From the NCBI GenBank assembly GCA_019636285.1, contig JAHBXV010000022.1, positions 37,133-101,132 of the forward strand: a stretch of 64,000 nucleotides of DNA, written 5' to 3'. The DNA is from Planctomycetaceae bacterium. Lineage in GTDB: Bacteria; Planctomycetota; Planctomycetia; Planctomycetales; Planctomycetaceae. This document shows, piece after piece, positions 8,176 to 16,790 of this stretch. Made by a program: the position numbers and the translations under genes. Within the stretch, counting starts at the first letter, position 1; each line of letters starts with the position of its first letter. Under the pieces are notes generated by a model. The model did not search any database. It was not told the DNA's origin and saw nothing but the letters and a program-made list of their open reading frames with translations.

Positions 8176-9669
8176 TCACGTATCCGCCGGCAGCGCTGTG
8201 TATGAATACATGTTGGCGATCGCCGGTTCGAGCAATCTGGCCGTATTCCACGGCCGAATAGCCGAGCGCACCATGGCAACAAGTTCATCGGCTTCCGCTC
8301 GCGTCCTGGGGCGGGCCTCAATGATGCGACTCGCAGCCTCCGTAAGCGTCCCAGTCAATTCCCGGTCATCGGTCGCCAGAAACGTCGTCGGTTCATCCCG
8401 TAAACGGCGTCTCTCGCAGGTGGTCACCGCCGCGAAGTACAGCATGACTGCCGCCACGAACGCCGGCATCTGCTGCCGTGCCGCATAACACGCAGCCACA
8501 TACCCGTCGATCGCCCGAATCTCCGCAGGCACGCGTTGCGAATAGGCAACGAGCCCCGCTTGCCGCTCGGAGGGGGACATCTCCCGTCCCAACAACTCGG
8601 CAAGACTTTCGACGCCAAACAGCGATTGCCCGATCCCCGTGCTGTGCATCGGATCGATGAATCCAGCCGTGTGCGGTAACAGCGCCCAGTCTTCACCGGC
8701 CGCCGTCGACCAGAGCCGCTGCAAGCGTCCCGTCGATAGCCATCGACCAGGCGGATCAACCACTTCCGTATCCGCGAACTGCCATTTGAGAGTCGGATAT
8801 CGATCCAGAAACCAGGCCGCCTGCTCCTCGGGACTGCCAGTCGGCTGGTCCGGCGATTCGATTACGAACCCGACGCTCGTCACGCCGTGATCGAACCGCA
8901 ATTGCCACATCCAGCCCTCGTCCAGCAGTTGATGGAGCGCCGCATGGTCGCAATCAAACGTGTGCTCGGCGCGACTCACGCCCTGGCTGTCGAACCAGTC
9001 CCCCATCCGCCGTAGCCCGCGCACATGCGTGAAGACCGATCGCGAATGAGTCTTGAGACGCTCGGTCTCGTCGCCCAGACCAAGCAGCTTCGGAATGACG
9101 GCTGCGGGCCCGGTCCCGTCGACGACAAAGTCCGCCGTCACCGTGACCGCTCTTTCGCCCCCGTTGATCGTCCCGCTCCAGACCCAGGGAGATCGACCCG
9201 TCACGTGAAGGTCGGCCGCTTCCCACACCTGCGTCCCTGCCTCGGCGGCCTTCCCCGCGAACCACTGATCGACGTCAGCCCGCAGCCAGTGCGTGTCTCC
9301 AATGGCGTCATTCAAGCTGGCCGCGACAAGCAGTTCTTGGCCGTGATCGTCGCCCGGATGAAACTCCTCACCGACAGGCTGCCGAAAGTAGCTGAACCCC
9401 CGCTTGAGCCCGCAACGAAGATTCTGGAACGATTCCTTCCAAGATCCATAATGCGAGAGCGCGGCGAGTTCCGGCAATTCATACTTCTCGGCAAGCAGCC
9501 TCAAGGCCAGATCGGCGAGCGGCGTTGACGACTCACCAATCGCGAACCGCGGATGACGTAGACGATCGGCGATGACCACTTGCCGGCCCGACTTCGCCAG
9601 CAGCCATCCCAACAGACTCCCCGAGAATCCCGCCCCCAGGATCAGCACATCGGCTCGCACGGTCTTCAT
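8176..9669 (-). CDS. Flavin-dependent halogenase-like oxidoreductase
   Basis: A 497-residue FAD-binding protein of the tryptophan-halogenase/FAD-oxidoreductase superfamily. The Rossmann motif GAGFSG is at residues 12-17, the halogenase-type FAIGESSTP at 42-50, a lysine in GLKRGFSYF near 89 at the position of the catalytic lysine of variant-B halogenases, and GFIDPMHSTG at 336-345 matches the family's FIDPxxSTG motif. The classical WxWxIP signature is present only as WMWQLRF (about 253-259), so halogenation is uncertain and another monooxygenation is possible. The start at 9669 overlaps the radical SAM stop as ATGA, showing translational coupling. It is the last gene of a three-gene unit with an asparagine-synthetase-like and a radical SAM protein. 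A flavin reductase would be needed and is not seen nearby. Confidence 0.8.
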   Translation of the reverse strand: MKTVRADVLILGAGFSGSLLGWLLAKSGRQVVIADRLRHPRFAIGESSTPLADLALRLLAEKYELPELAALSHYGSWKESFQNLRCGLKRGFSYFRQPVGEEFHPGDDHGQELLVAASLNDAIGDTHWLRADVDQWFAGKAAEAGTQVWEAADLHVTGRSPWVWSGTINGGERAVTVTADFVVDGTGPAAVIPKLLGLGDETERLKTHSRSVFTHVRGLRRMGDWFDSQGVSRAEHTFDCDHAALHQLLDEGWMWQLRFDHGVTSVGFVIESPDQPTGSPEEQAAWFLDRYPTLKWQFADTEVVDPPGRWLSTGRLQRLWSTAAGEDWALLPHTAGFIDPMHSTGIGQSLFGVESLAELLGREMSPSERQAGLVAYSQRVPAEIRAIDGYVAACYAARQQMPAFVAAVMLYFAAVTTCERRRLRDEPTTFLATDDRELTGTLTEAASRIIEARPRTRAEADELVAMVRSAIRPWNTARLLEPAIANMYSYTALPADT

Positions 9670-10598
9670 CGCAATGGCATCCATCTTTCAAAGACCTGTG
9701 TCATGTTGGCCTGTGCCAGTCGTTCCACCCGCTGCCGCGTTTCGCCGTCTTCGCCAAATAGCCGCCCGGCGTCCCACACGTCGACAAATACCCGGGCCCG
9801 ATTCCACCCCAGCGCCGTCTCCATCACCTCTTCGAGCATCTCCAGCCGCGGCGGGAACCACTCTCCCCGCTGCGCGAGCAGTTCCATGGCGCCATTCCCC
9901 GCACGAACCGGAATCACCGTGCAGACACGCGACCCGGCATCGATTGCCGTCTCCAGCCCGCGAAGCGCCCACTCGACCCACGAATCTGGCTCCAGCCAAG
10001 GTGGATTCAGTAACAGAAAGGTCCGCACGTGAATGTCGACTTCGCGAAGTTCACCAGCCGCACGGCGAAAGTCGTCCACCGTCATCCGCTTATTGAGACG
10101 CGGGAGCACATCCGGATGGACAGACTCCAGACCCATGGCAATTTCGAACTCACCCGACAATCGCTGGCGAAAGTCGCGACAGGCACTGCCGCACAGCCGG
10201 GGGTGATTCTCGACGATGACTGTTTTGTATGTACGGACGCGCTCCGCGATCGCCGGGTGGTCTTCCGGCGGAATGGCCTGAGCATCGAAGAAGTTGCCGC
10301 TGTTATACAGCTTGATGTGCCGGGCCTGCGGGAGCCGGGACAGAGCCGCGTCGATCTGACGGGGTATCGCGCCGACGGGAACCCGATCGGTCGTCGTGTG
10401 TTTCCAGAGGTCGCAATAGACGCACCGGAACGGGCATTCACGATTTGTCAGGAATAGCGTAGCGACCGGTTCAACGGTTCCCGCCGCCGTCCGTTCGTCT
10501 TCGACCAGCGCGGCATACGGCTCGTCAATGGAAACGATCTCACGCGGCGGCCGGGCCGCGAGCACGTCACGATCGGTCCACGAAACGGAGGCGCTCAC
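9666..10598 (-). CDS. Radical SAM protein
   Basis: A 310-residue radical S-adenosylmethionine enzyme beginning at GTG 10598, fifteen bases after the stop of the upstream gene. The 4Fe-4S binding motif is CPFRCVYC (Cys 55, 59, 62), followed by a likely SAM-binding segment, KLYNSGNFFD. An ordinary partial TIM barrel follows (EIAMGLESVHPDVLPRLNK is typical of the family). There is no SPASM or B12 domain and no RiPP recognition element. The reaction is unknown. It overlaps the downstream halogenase-like gene by four bases. I infer that the three proteins act on one substrate, but no substrate peptide gene or carrier protein is visible. Confidence 0.85.
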   Translation of the reverse strand: MSASVSWTDRDVLAARPPREIVSIDEPYAALVEDERTAAGTVEPVATLFLTNRECPFRCVYCDLWKHTTTDRVPVGAIPRQIDAALSRLPQARHIKLYNSGNFFDAQAIPPEDHPAIAERVRTYKTVIVENHPRLCGSACRDFRQRLSGEFEIAMGLESVHPDVLPRLNKRMTVDDFRRAAGELREVDIHVRTFLLLNPPWLEPDSWVEWALRGLETAIDAGSRVCTVIPVRAGNGAMELLAQRGEWFPPRLEMLEEVMETALGWNRARVFVDVWDAGRLFGEDGETRQRVERLAQANMTQVFERWMPLR

Positions 10599-10612
10599 GC
10601 GATGGCTTTCCG

Positions 10613-11950
10613 TTATCGGGCACAGTCCGCGTAGAGGTTCGCGAACAGGTGACGATAGCCGCGTTCGTCCGGCGGGAATCGCGTCGCCAGGACGTCATCC
10701 GACGCAGCACCTCGCTGGAACCGGCGCTTCTCAAACACGGGCATCGCCAGTCCCGTCACGGCTTCGACGCCACGACGAACGATCTCTCCCTTGAGGGCAT
10801 AGAGCCGCTCTTCCTGCCAGTCGGTCAGTTCAATGAATGGGATGCCTTCCGAAACTTCGATGACATTCGGCAACGCGAGCGGACTGAACCCACGAAAACC
10901 GAGCTGCCGGGCCGGCGCGTAACTGCGGACGTGCCCGCGACTTTGCCCGCCGCTGTAGGTCAGCGAATGCTTGACCGCGTCCACTCCCCAGCCTTCGTGA
11001 TAGAGCAGCGGATTGTTGAGCACGCTGCGGATTGTCAGCTCCGGGTTTTCGTGAATCGGGTAGTCCTTGAAGTTTTCGTCCCCGCCATCGCCATCGACCA
11101 GGTACACCCAGTCCGGATAGCGTTCCCGAATCCCCCGGCAGAGCGCCAGTCCCATCGTCGCGGCTTGTATATCGAGCGGCTTGTAGTCTTCCACGGCTCG
11201 CACCGCCGCCGCCGGGTCGATTGCGGAAACGTCGACGTCGATCGTTTCCAGCAGGTAGCCCAGGTCGAGCCGCTCCAGAAACTCACGGGCCTGCGCGGCA
11301 TCCTGGCCTTCACCGGCGACCGTCAGCGTGAACGCTTTCAGCCGTTGCGGGGCTTCGCCACGCTTGAGCAGGCGGTCGTACAGAGTCAGCAAAACCGCGC
11401 CACTGTCGACGCCGCCGGAAAACAGCATCCCGAGCGGTTCTTTCTTCGGAACCATATCAAGCCAGCGATCGAGTTCCTTCGAAACGGCTTCGATGTACCG
11501 CCGGCCGATATCTGTCAGATCGGTCGACCAGCGATTCCGCTCGGGCGTGAAGAAACGGTTGAGTCGCGGGTTCGGATCCGGGCAGCCGAGAAGCTGCAAT
11601 TCCAGGAGATAATGAGCGGGAACCATCCGCGTGTAGGACGGATGAAACTGCTCCGCCAGCCCCTCGTTGCGCAGCCATTCGGCGATTTCGTCGATCCGTT
11701 CCGCGACAACTAGGCACGGGCCTTCCGCCCGCTTCGCCAGAAAGTAACGCATCGGCCGACCGATCGACCGGGCCATCCGAACGAACTTGCCCACCTTCGC
11801 GACAATCGCGAACTGCCCATCGATCGCCCGTATCGCCTCTTCATCACCCGTAGCGACCGCAGCCTCGGCTTCTTCGAAAGTGCCGCTCAGCAGCAGATTG
11901 GCCGCCGGGTCCAGCAGATTGACCAGTCGCTCGACATATTCCGCATGCAT
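10613..11950 (-). CDS. Asparagine-synthetase-like ATP-dependent amide ligase lacking the glutaminase cysteine
   Basis: A 445-residue protein whose C-terminal two thirds are the asparagine synthase PP-loop ATPase domain: SGGVDS at residues 178-183 and GDGGDE at 287-292, with a conserved-looking FEKRRFQRG near 406-414. The N-terminal 120 residues resemble the back half of a class II glutamine amidotransferase domain (IDGQFAIVAKVG, RSIGRPMRYF) but the start Met-His removes the catalytic Cys2 and the first strands. So it is unlikely to use glutamine and instead may adenylate a carboxylate and join it to an amine, as beta-lactam synthetase and lasso-peptide cyclases do. No in-frame upstream start could restore the missing part. 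It heads the radical SAM/halogenase-like operon; trpC lies 123 bases upstream on the same strand. Confidence 0.8.
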   Translation of the reverse strand: MHAEYVERLVNLLDPAANLLLSGTFEEAEAAVATGDEEAIRAIDGQFAIVAKVGKFVRMARSIGRPMRYFLAKRAEGPCLVVAERIDEIAEWLRNEGLAEQFHPSYTRMVPAHYLLELQLLGCPDPNPRLNRFFTPERNRWSTDLTDIGRRYIEAVSKELDRWLDMVPKKEPLGMLFSGGVDSGAVLLTLYDRLLKRGEAPQRLKAFTLTVAGEGQDAAQAREFLERLDLGYLLETIDVDVSAIDPAAAVRAVEDYKPLDIQAATMGLALCRGIRERYPDWVYLVDGDGGDENFKDYPIHENPELTIRSVLNNPLLYHEGWGVDAVKHSLTYSGGQSRGHVRSYAPARQLGFRGFSPLALPNVIEVSEGIPFIELTDWQEERLYALKGEIVRRGVEAVTGLAMPVFEKRRFQRGAASDDVLATRFPPDERGYRHLFANLYADCAR

Positions 11951-12073
11951 CGCTGCCGTCCATCACGAAAGAATTGGAACTCGTGGAATTGTCGAGGATA
12001 CCAGCTCGGCGTTCAAACCCAGCCGATCCCAATCTTGCCGGGGACGCAATTTCGGAATTGAACCGAGTACGGC

Positions 12074-12913
12074 TTATCGAACTTGGCTGAGAAGCGTGTC
12101 GATAGCCGCCCCCACATCGGGCTGCCGCATCAGGCTTTCGCCCACCAGAATCGCGTTCACGCCATGATCGGCGAGCAGCGCCACGTCGGCGGGAGTCCGG
12201 ATGCCGCTCTCGCTCACGAAGACGGCCTGCTCTGGAACTTGCGGGCGGATCGTCAGCGAATGATTGAGGTCCACGACAAACGAACGCAGATCGCGATTGT
12301 TCACACCGACGAGCGGCGGCGCGAGGCGCAGAACACGCGGCAGGTTTTCCGGATCATAGAGCTCGATCAGGCAGGCCATACCCAAGTCAGCGGCGGTTTC
12401 AAACAGGAGCGACATATCCGCGTCGCTCAGACATTCCGCGATGAGCAGCACGCAGTCGGCTCCCGCCACCCGCGCTTCGATCACCTGGTACGGGTCGATG
12501 AGAAAGTCCTTCCGAATGACCGGAATGGAAACCGCCCGCCGAACCGCGATCAGGTCGTCCAGCTTTCCCTGAAAGAACGGCTCATCCGTCAGCACGCTGA
12601 TGCAATTGGCCCCATGTGCTTCATACGCCCGAGCGATCTGCACCGGGTCAAAGTCTTCGCGAATCACGCCGGCCGAGGGAGACGCCTTCTTGACTTCCGC
12701 AATCAGCCCCATGTGGCTGGCACGTCTCAGAGCCCCCACGAAGTCGCGGGGCGGCGCCGCATCGGCCAGACGCTCACGCAGGGCGTCAAGCGGCAGTCGC
12801 TGCTGGCAGGCCGCCAGATCCTGCCGCTTTCGCTCAATGATCCGCTCAAGAATATCCGCAGGCATGTTTTCAGGCAGTTGAGATGTGAGTCGTACAGCCG
12901 GGCGGTCGGTCAC
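12074..12913 (-). CDS. trpC: Indole-3-glycerol phosphate synthase
   Basis: Catalyses ring closure of carboxyphenylaminodeoxyribulose phosphate to indole-3-glycerol phosphate in tryptophan synthesis. The TIM-barrel signatures are all present: EVKKASPSAGVI, ISVLTDEPFFQG, IPVIRKDFLIDPYQ, VLLIAECL, VGVNNRDL, SESGI and LVGESLM. Length is 279 residues from the GTG at 12913, which overlaps the cupin stop as GTGA; an ATG at 12865 gives the more usual 263-residue form starting MPADILERII. No other trp gene is adjacent. It may be co-transcribed with the NHLRC2-like and cupin genes upstream. Confidence 0.93.
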   Translation of the reverse strand: MTDRPAVRLTSQLPENMPADILERIIERKRQDLAACQQRLPLDALRERLADAAPPRDFVGALRRASHMGLIAEVKKASPSAGVIREDFDPVQIARAYEAHGANCISVLTDEPFFQGKLDDLIAVRRAVSIPVIRKDFLIDPYQVIEARVAGADCVLLIAECLSDADMSLLFETAADLGMACLIELYDPENLPRVLRLAPPLVGVNNRDLRSFVVDLNHSLTIRPQVPEQAVFVSESGIRTPADVALLADHGVNAILVGESLMRQPDVGAAIDTLLSQVR

Positions 12914-13269
12914 TCGTCACGGTGCACCGTCCCTGGCGAGAAAGCGGGAAGGCAGATCGCCACGTATTCCGCCCCTTCCTCGGGAGTACTGTAACGAATC
13001 CACTCGCCCGCTGCCGTCATCACGGCCTCTCCCGCCGCGACATCCCGCTCTCCGCCCTCGAACTCAACCCGCAACCGCCCTTTGAGCACCACGGTGTACT
13101 CGGCGAACTCGGGCCGTTGACCCGGTTCCTCCCAGCCCGCGGGACTGACCATGCGGGCGATGCTCAGTCCCGCATCTCCCGAGTTCACGCGCCCAAAGTA
13201 TTCTTCAATGATTTTGGGCTTCGTCCCAACAGCCGCGATACGCGTCGGCTGCTCGATGAATTGCGGCAT
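12910..13269 (-). CDS. Small cupin-domain protein
   Basis: A 119-residue single-domain cupin. The beta-barrel is visible in RPEFAEYTVVLKGRLRVEFEGG (first cupin box, with Glu but few His) and the second half GEAVMTAAGEWIRYSTPEEGAEYVAICLP. Most of the metal-binding histidines of canonical cupins are missing, so it may be a binding rather than a metal enzyme. It starts 41 bases after the NHLRC2-like gene and its stop overlaps the first trpC start candidate. The ligand is unknown. Confidence 0.8.
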   Translation of the reverse strand: MPQFIEQPTRIAAVGTKPKIIEEYFGRVNSGDAGLSIARMVSPAGWEEPGQRPEFAEYTVVLKGRLRVEFEGGERDVAAGEAVMTAAGEWIRYSTPEEGAEYVAICLPAFSPGTVHRDE

Positions 13270-13310
13270 GATGCTTGTCTCGGATTTCGCAACCGGGAAC
13301 TTCCGCCCGG

Positions 13311-15398
13311 CTATTCCGTCAAAAAGTCGGCGGAAAGCACGACCGGGGCGTTCTTGCCATCAGCCTTCACGACGACGGGCAGCCGATACGTCCGTTGGCC
13401 AAGGCGGCACAACCCGCCGACCCCTTCGCGGCAATACGGGACCACCAGCTTCACTTCGAACTCGCCCTGTCCGGCAGCCGCCGCCAACGGAATCTTCACC
13501 TGCAAACGTCCGTCCGCCTCGGCCGCTTCATGCCGCACCCCCAGGTTGTCGGCCGCAATCAGAGTCTGATCGGCAACGGGCTTCAACCGAACCGTCACCG
13601 GGGTCGCCATGTTCACCTTGTGCTCGGCAGGCAGGCTCAACCGCAGTTCGATCGTCAGCATGTCGCCGCCAATGGTCACCGGGTTCAGGGAAATCGCGGC
13701 TTCCCCGGCCGGTTCGTCGGCAGCCGTCGTGGGCATGGCGGTCGGCGGTTCCAGCCCCGGGATTTCGAACAGCGTTACCGCCTTCGTCTTGAGATCCGCC
13801 TTCAGAATGCGGTGATTGTTCGTGTCGGCGATCAACAGGGAATTGCCGACGACGACCAGGCCGGCCGGTTCGGACATTTGCACCGGGTCGAGTCCGGCCC
13901 CTTCCCCCCCCCCCAGCCACGTCGTGCATTCGCGAGTCTTGAGGTCGACGGCTTTCACTTTGTGGTTGTACGCATCCGCCACGAAGAGAGTGTCTCCGGA
14001 GAGCGCCAGCCCCAGGGGATGCTGCAACCGCACCTCGCCCCCCACGCCGTCAACATCGCCAAATTCAAACAGGCAGCGCCCCATCGGCAGGTCGGAGGTT
14101 CCCACCACGGTCGAAACCTCGCCCTTGGGCATCTCCAGGTCATTGTCGGCCTGGGTGCTGATCGCTCGGACCGACGAGCCCTCGCTGTCGACGACATACA
14201 ATGTCGTGCCCTTCGCAATCAGATCCGATGGCTGCGCGAGCGCCGCTTCGTCCAGCCGTCCATTGCGAATGTCTTCTCGCCCCGAACCGGCATAGTTTTG
14301 AACCGAGTCCGATCCCAGTCGATGCGACCAGATCTGGTGAGGCCCCGCCATCGCGATGTACATCACCCCATCCACGACTTCCAGATCCCACGGGCTGTTG
14401 AGCGGCGTCTCGCCGAGCTTCCCGCCCACCGATCGCCCTCGTGCCTGTTCGCCCGTTCCTGCCAGCGTCTTCACCGTTTGTTTGGTGAGATCAACCTGGC
14501 GAATCAGATGGTTCTCGGTATCGGCGACGTAAAGTTGATCTCCCACGAGGCACATTCCTTGCGGATGATCGAACTGGGCCTCCGCGAACGTACCGTCGGC
14601 GTCGCCAATCTGGCCGCCGCCAATGGTCGCCAGCAGCTTGCCATCAAGAGTGGTGACCACGATGCGGTTGTTGTTGCTGTCCGAGATGAACAGACGGTCG
14701 TTCTCGGCATCGGCCAGCAGCTTGCCCGGAAACTTCAGCGGCGTCGGCTTCTGATTGTTGCGTTCCAGGTCAAAGCGAACGGGCGTTTCGTCCAGCGTCC
14801 CCTTGGCGCGGTGGTAGTCGATCACCTTGCCAATCACGACGTCCAGAATTTCGCGGTTGCCTTCGCCCGAAACGTAGCCGCAGTAAAAACCTTCGGGGTC
14901 GAGCATTACCAGCGTGGGCCACGCCCGGACCCCGAACTTCCGCCAGATCGTCATGTTGGCGTCGTTGACCACCGGATGCTCGATCTCGTATCGCAGAATG
15001 GCCTTGCGAATATTCCCCGTTTCCTTTTCATTGTCGAACTTCGCGGAATGAACGCCGATCACGACAATCTGCTTGTCGTACTTCTTTTCCAGGTACGCCA
15101 GGTCCGGCAGGACGTGCATGCAGTTGATGCAGCAGAACGTCCAGAAGTCGAGCAGCACGATCTTGCCGCGCAAATCCTTCAGAGAGATCGGCCCCGAAGT
15201 ATTCAGCCACTCGACGCCCCCATCCAGATCGGCTGCTGGAACCCGATTTGGAAATGGGTTGTCCGGCACTTTGGCCGCGCCGGCCGCTTGGGGAGCAACA
15301 TCGTCGGCTGCTCGCGCCTTTATTGGCTGAATGGCAACGAGGGTAAGTAGAAGTCCGACGAGGATCGGACGAAAACAGCGGGACAGCGAGGATTTCAT
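13311..15398 (-). CDS. Thioredoxin-like/NHL-repeat protein, NHLRC2-like, exported
   Basis: A 695-residue protein with a signal peptide (residues 1-31, cleavage after AARA-type residues). A thioredoxin-like domain follows (about 55-190) with the active-site segment TFCCINCMHVLPDL, the same CCINC arrangement as animal NHLRC2, and a later WRKFGVRAWPTLVMLDPEG strand. A six-bladed NHL propeller occupies about 200-560 with repeats such as NDRLFISDSNNNRIVV, DQLYVADTENHLIRQVD and GDTLFVADAYNHKVKAVD. The remaining C-terminal beta domain (about 590-690) resembles the thiol-disulfide reductase DsbD-type N-terminal fold. A periplasmic redox role is inferred. A run of eleven G on the coding strand (13904-13914) lies inside the propeller. 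Confidence 0.88.
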   Translation of the reverse strand: MKSSLSRCFRPILVGLLLTLVAIQPIKARAADDVAPQAAGAAKVPDNPFPNRVPAADLDGGVEWLNTSGPISLKDLRGKIVLLDFWTFCCINCMHVLPDLAYLEKKYDKQIVVIGVHSAKFDNEKETGNIRKAILRYEIEHPVVNDANMTIWRKFGVRAWPTLVMLDPEGFYCGYVSGEGNREILDVVIGKVIDYHRAKGTLDETPVRFDLERNNQKPTPLKFPGKLLADAENDRLFISDSNNNRIVVTTLDGKLLATIGGGQIGDADGTFAEAQFDHPQGMCLVGDQLYVADTENHLIRQVDLTKQTVKTLAGTGEQARGRSVGGKLGETPLNSPWDLEVVDGVMYIAMAGPHQIWSHRLGSDSVQNYAGSGREDIRNGRLDEAALAQPSDLIAKGTTLYVVDSEGSSVRAISTQADNDLEMPKGEVSTVVGTSDLPMGRCLFEFGDVDGVGGEVRLQHPLGLALSGDTLFVADAYNHKVKAVDLKTRECTTWLGGGEGAGLDPVQMSEPAGLVVVGNSLLIADTNNHRILKADLKTKAVTLFEIPGLEPPTAMPTTAADEPAGEAAISLNPVTIGGDMLTIELRLSLPAEHKVNMATPVTVRLKPVADQTLIAADNLGVRHEAAEADGRLQVKIPLAAAAGQGEFEVKLVVPYCREGVGGLCRLGQRTYRLPVVVKADGKNAPVVLSADFLTE

Positions 15399-15719
15399 GG
15401 GCGGGTCTTTCGAACCGAAACGAGGTTGGTCGGTCCAGGCGGACCTCTATCATATCAGGCGGCTCCGATCCTGACACCTGTAACGGTCGTTCAGCTCTCC
15501 GTGAGAATTTTCCAAACGCAAGTTTTGCGCCGAAGAAACCGGCCTACATACGTTAAGTCATTGCCAGATTGACAATTCGGACGGGCGCCATTAACTTCGC
15601 GCTAGCGACAGCCGATCTTCGGAAGGATTCGTGACGAGCTTGTTTGGCGGCAACCGGTTAGCGAAGCGACAAGGCTCGCGGCTTTGAAACCGGTCGATCG
15701 CCACGAGGGAATTGTCTCC
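15399..15719. other. Divergent intergenic region
   Basis: About 320 bases separate two divergent genes, both coding exported proteins. It must hold both promoters; I see an AT-richer stretch around 15480-15600 but no convincing -35/-10 pair, repeat or small gene. Confidence 0.4.
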
Positions 15720-16763
15720 ATGGCTGGACTGACGTACGCCGTTTTGCCTTTGCGCCTGGTGTTCGCGATCGCCCTCATTGTGTCGATCAACGCGACAGAC
15801 GTCTCTGCCCAGCAACTCAACTGGGCCCAAAAGATGCTCGAAAAGCAGAGCATCGATTTCGGCGTGGTCGCTCGCGGAGCCGATTGCAGCACAAAGCTCA
15901 AGGTCCGCAACCTTTACCGCGAAGACATTCAAATCACGAACGTCCGCACGTCGTGCGGCTGTTCCAAGGCCCAGAAGACGGTCGACGTCATTCCCAGCGG
16001 CCAGGAAGCCTTCATCGAAATTTCGATGGACACCGTCCGCTTCATGCGTCGCAAAGATTCGGCCGCCCTGGTCACGTTTTATGAACCCTCCAAGGGGCTG
16101 TCCCAGGAAGTTCGCATTCCACTGACGGTCTACATTCGAACCGACGTCGTCCTCACCCCCGGCAATGTCAACTTCGGCATCGTCGAAGTCGGCCAGCCCG
16201 CCAAACAGTCGATCGAAGTCGCCTATGCCGGCAGTGCCGACTGGCGGATCAACGAGGTCAAGGTCTCCAACCAATTGTTTCAGGCCGAAGCCGTCGAGGT
16301 CGAACGGCTTGGCGGCACCGTCAAGTACCGCCTGAATGTCGCCATGGCAGCCGCGCCCACGGCCGGCATGGTGACTGATACCCTGCAACTGGTCACCACC
16401 GATGCCAACAATCCGCTGGTTCCGGTCCCCGTCGAAGCACGGGTGGAAGCCGACATCATGGTGACCCCCGCCGAATTGCAATACGGTGCCGTCCGCATCG
16501 GTCAGTCGAAAGTGATGAACGTCGTGATTCGCGGCCGCAAACCGTTCAGCATCGAAAAGCTGGAGCGGGAGAAAGGGGACGAGGCATTCAAGGTTCGTCT
16601 CCCCAGCGAGGCGCGGCCAGTGCATGTCCTGCCGTTGACCTTCGCCCCTACCGAAGGAGCCGGCGACTACGATGACGTTTTCACCATCACGATCGCTGAT
16701 CGCCCTGAACCCGTCACCTTCCGCGTCAAGGCGTTCATCGAAGCCGTGACCCCCGGTTCGTAA
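15720..16763 (+). CDS. DUF1573 domain protein, exported
   Basis: A 347-residue exported protein starting at ATG 15720, giving a signal peptide MAGLTYAVLPLRLVFAIALIV and cleavage near VSAQQ. The first domain (about 40-140) carries the DUF1573 signature: IDFGVVARGADCSTKLKVRN, then RTSCGCSKAQ. Two further immunoglobulin-like beta domains follow with similar openings, NFGIVEVGQPAKQSIEV and QYGAVRIGQSKVMNVVI, so the protein is three related beta-sandwiches in tandem. DUF1573 has no assigned activity; an extracytoplasmic structural or binding role is inferred. It is monocistronic. Confidence 0.85.
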   Translation: MAGLTYAVLPLRLVFAIALIVSINATDVSAQQLNWAQKMLEKQSIDFGVVARGADCSTKLKVRNLYREDIQITNVRTSCGCSKAQKTVDVIPSGQEAFIEISMDTVRFMRRKDSAALVTFYEPSKGLSQEVRIPLTVYIRTDVVLTPGNVNFGIVEVGQPAKQSIEVAYAGSADWRINEVKVSNQLFQAEAVEVERLGGTVKYRLNVAMAAAPTAGMVTDTLQLVTTDANNPLVPVPVEARVEADIMVTPAELQYGAVRIGQSKVMNVVIRGRKPFSIEKLEREKGDEAFKVRLPSEARPVHVLPLTFAPTEGAGDYDDVFTITIADRPEPVTFRVKAFIEAVTPGS

Positions 16764-16790
16764 CTCGGATCGGGATGGCTTTCGATTCGG

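Noticed and set aside
13275..15350. 691-codon plus-strand frame opposite the NHLRC2-like gene
   Set aside because: It mirrors the high-GC codon pattern of the real gene and has no recognisable motif, signal or composition.
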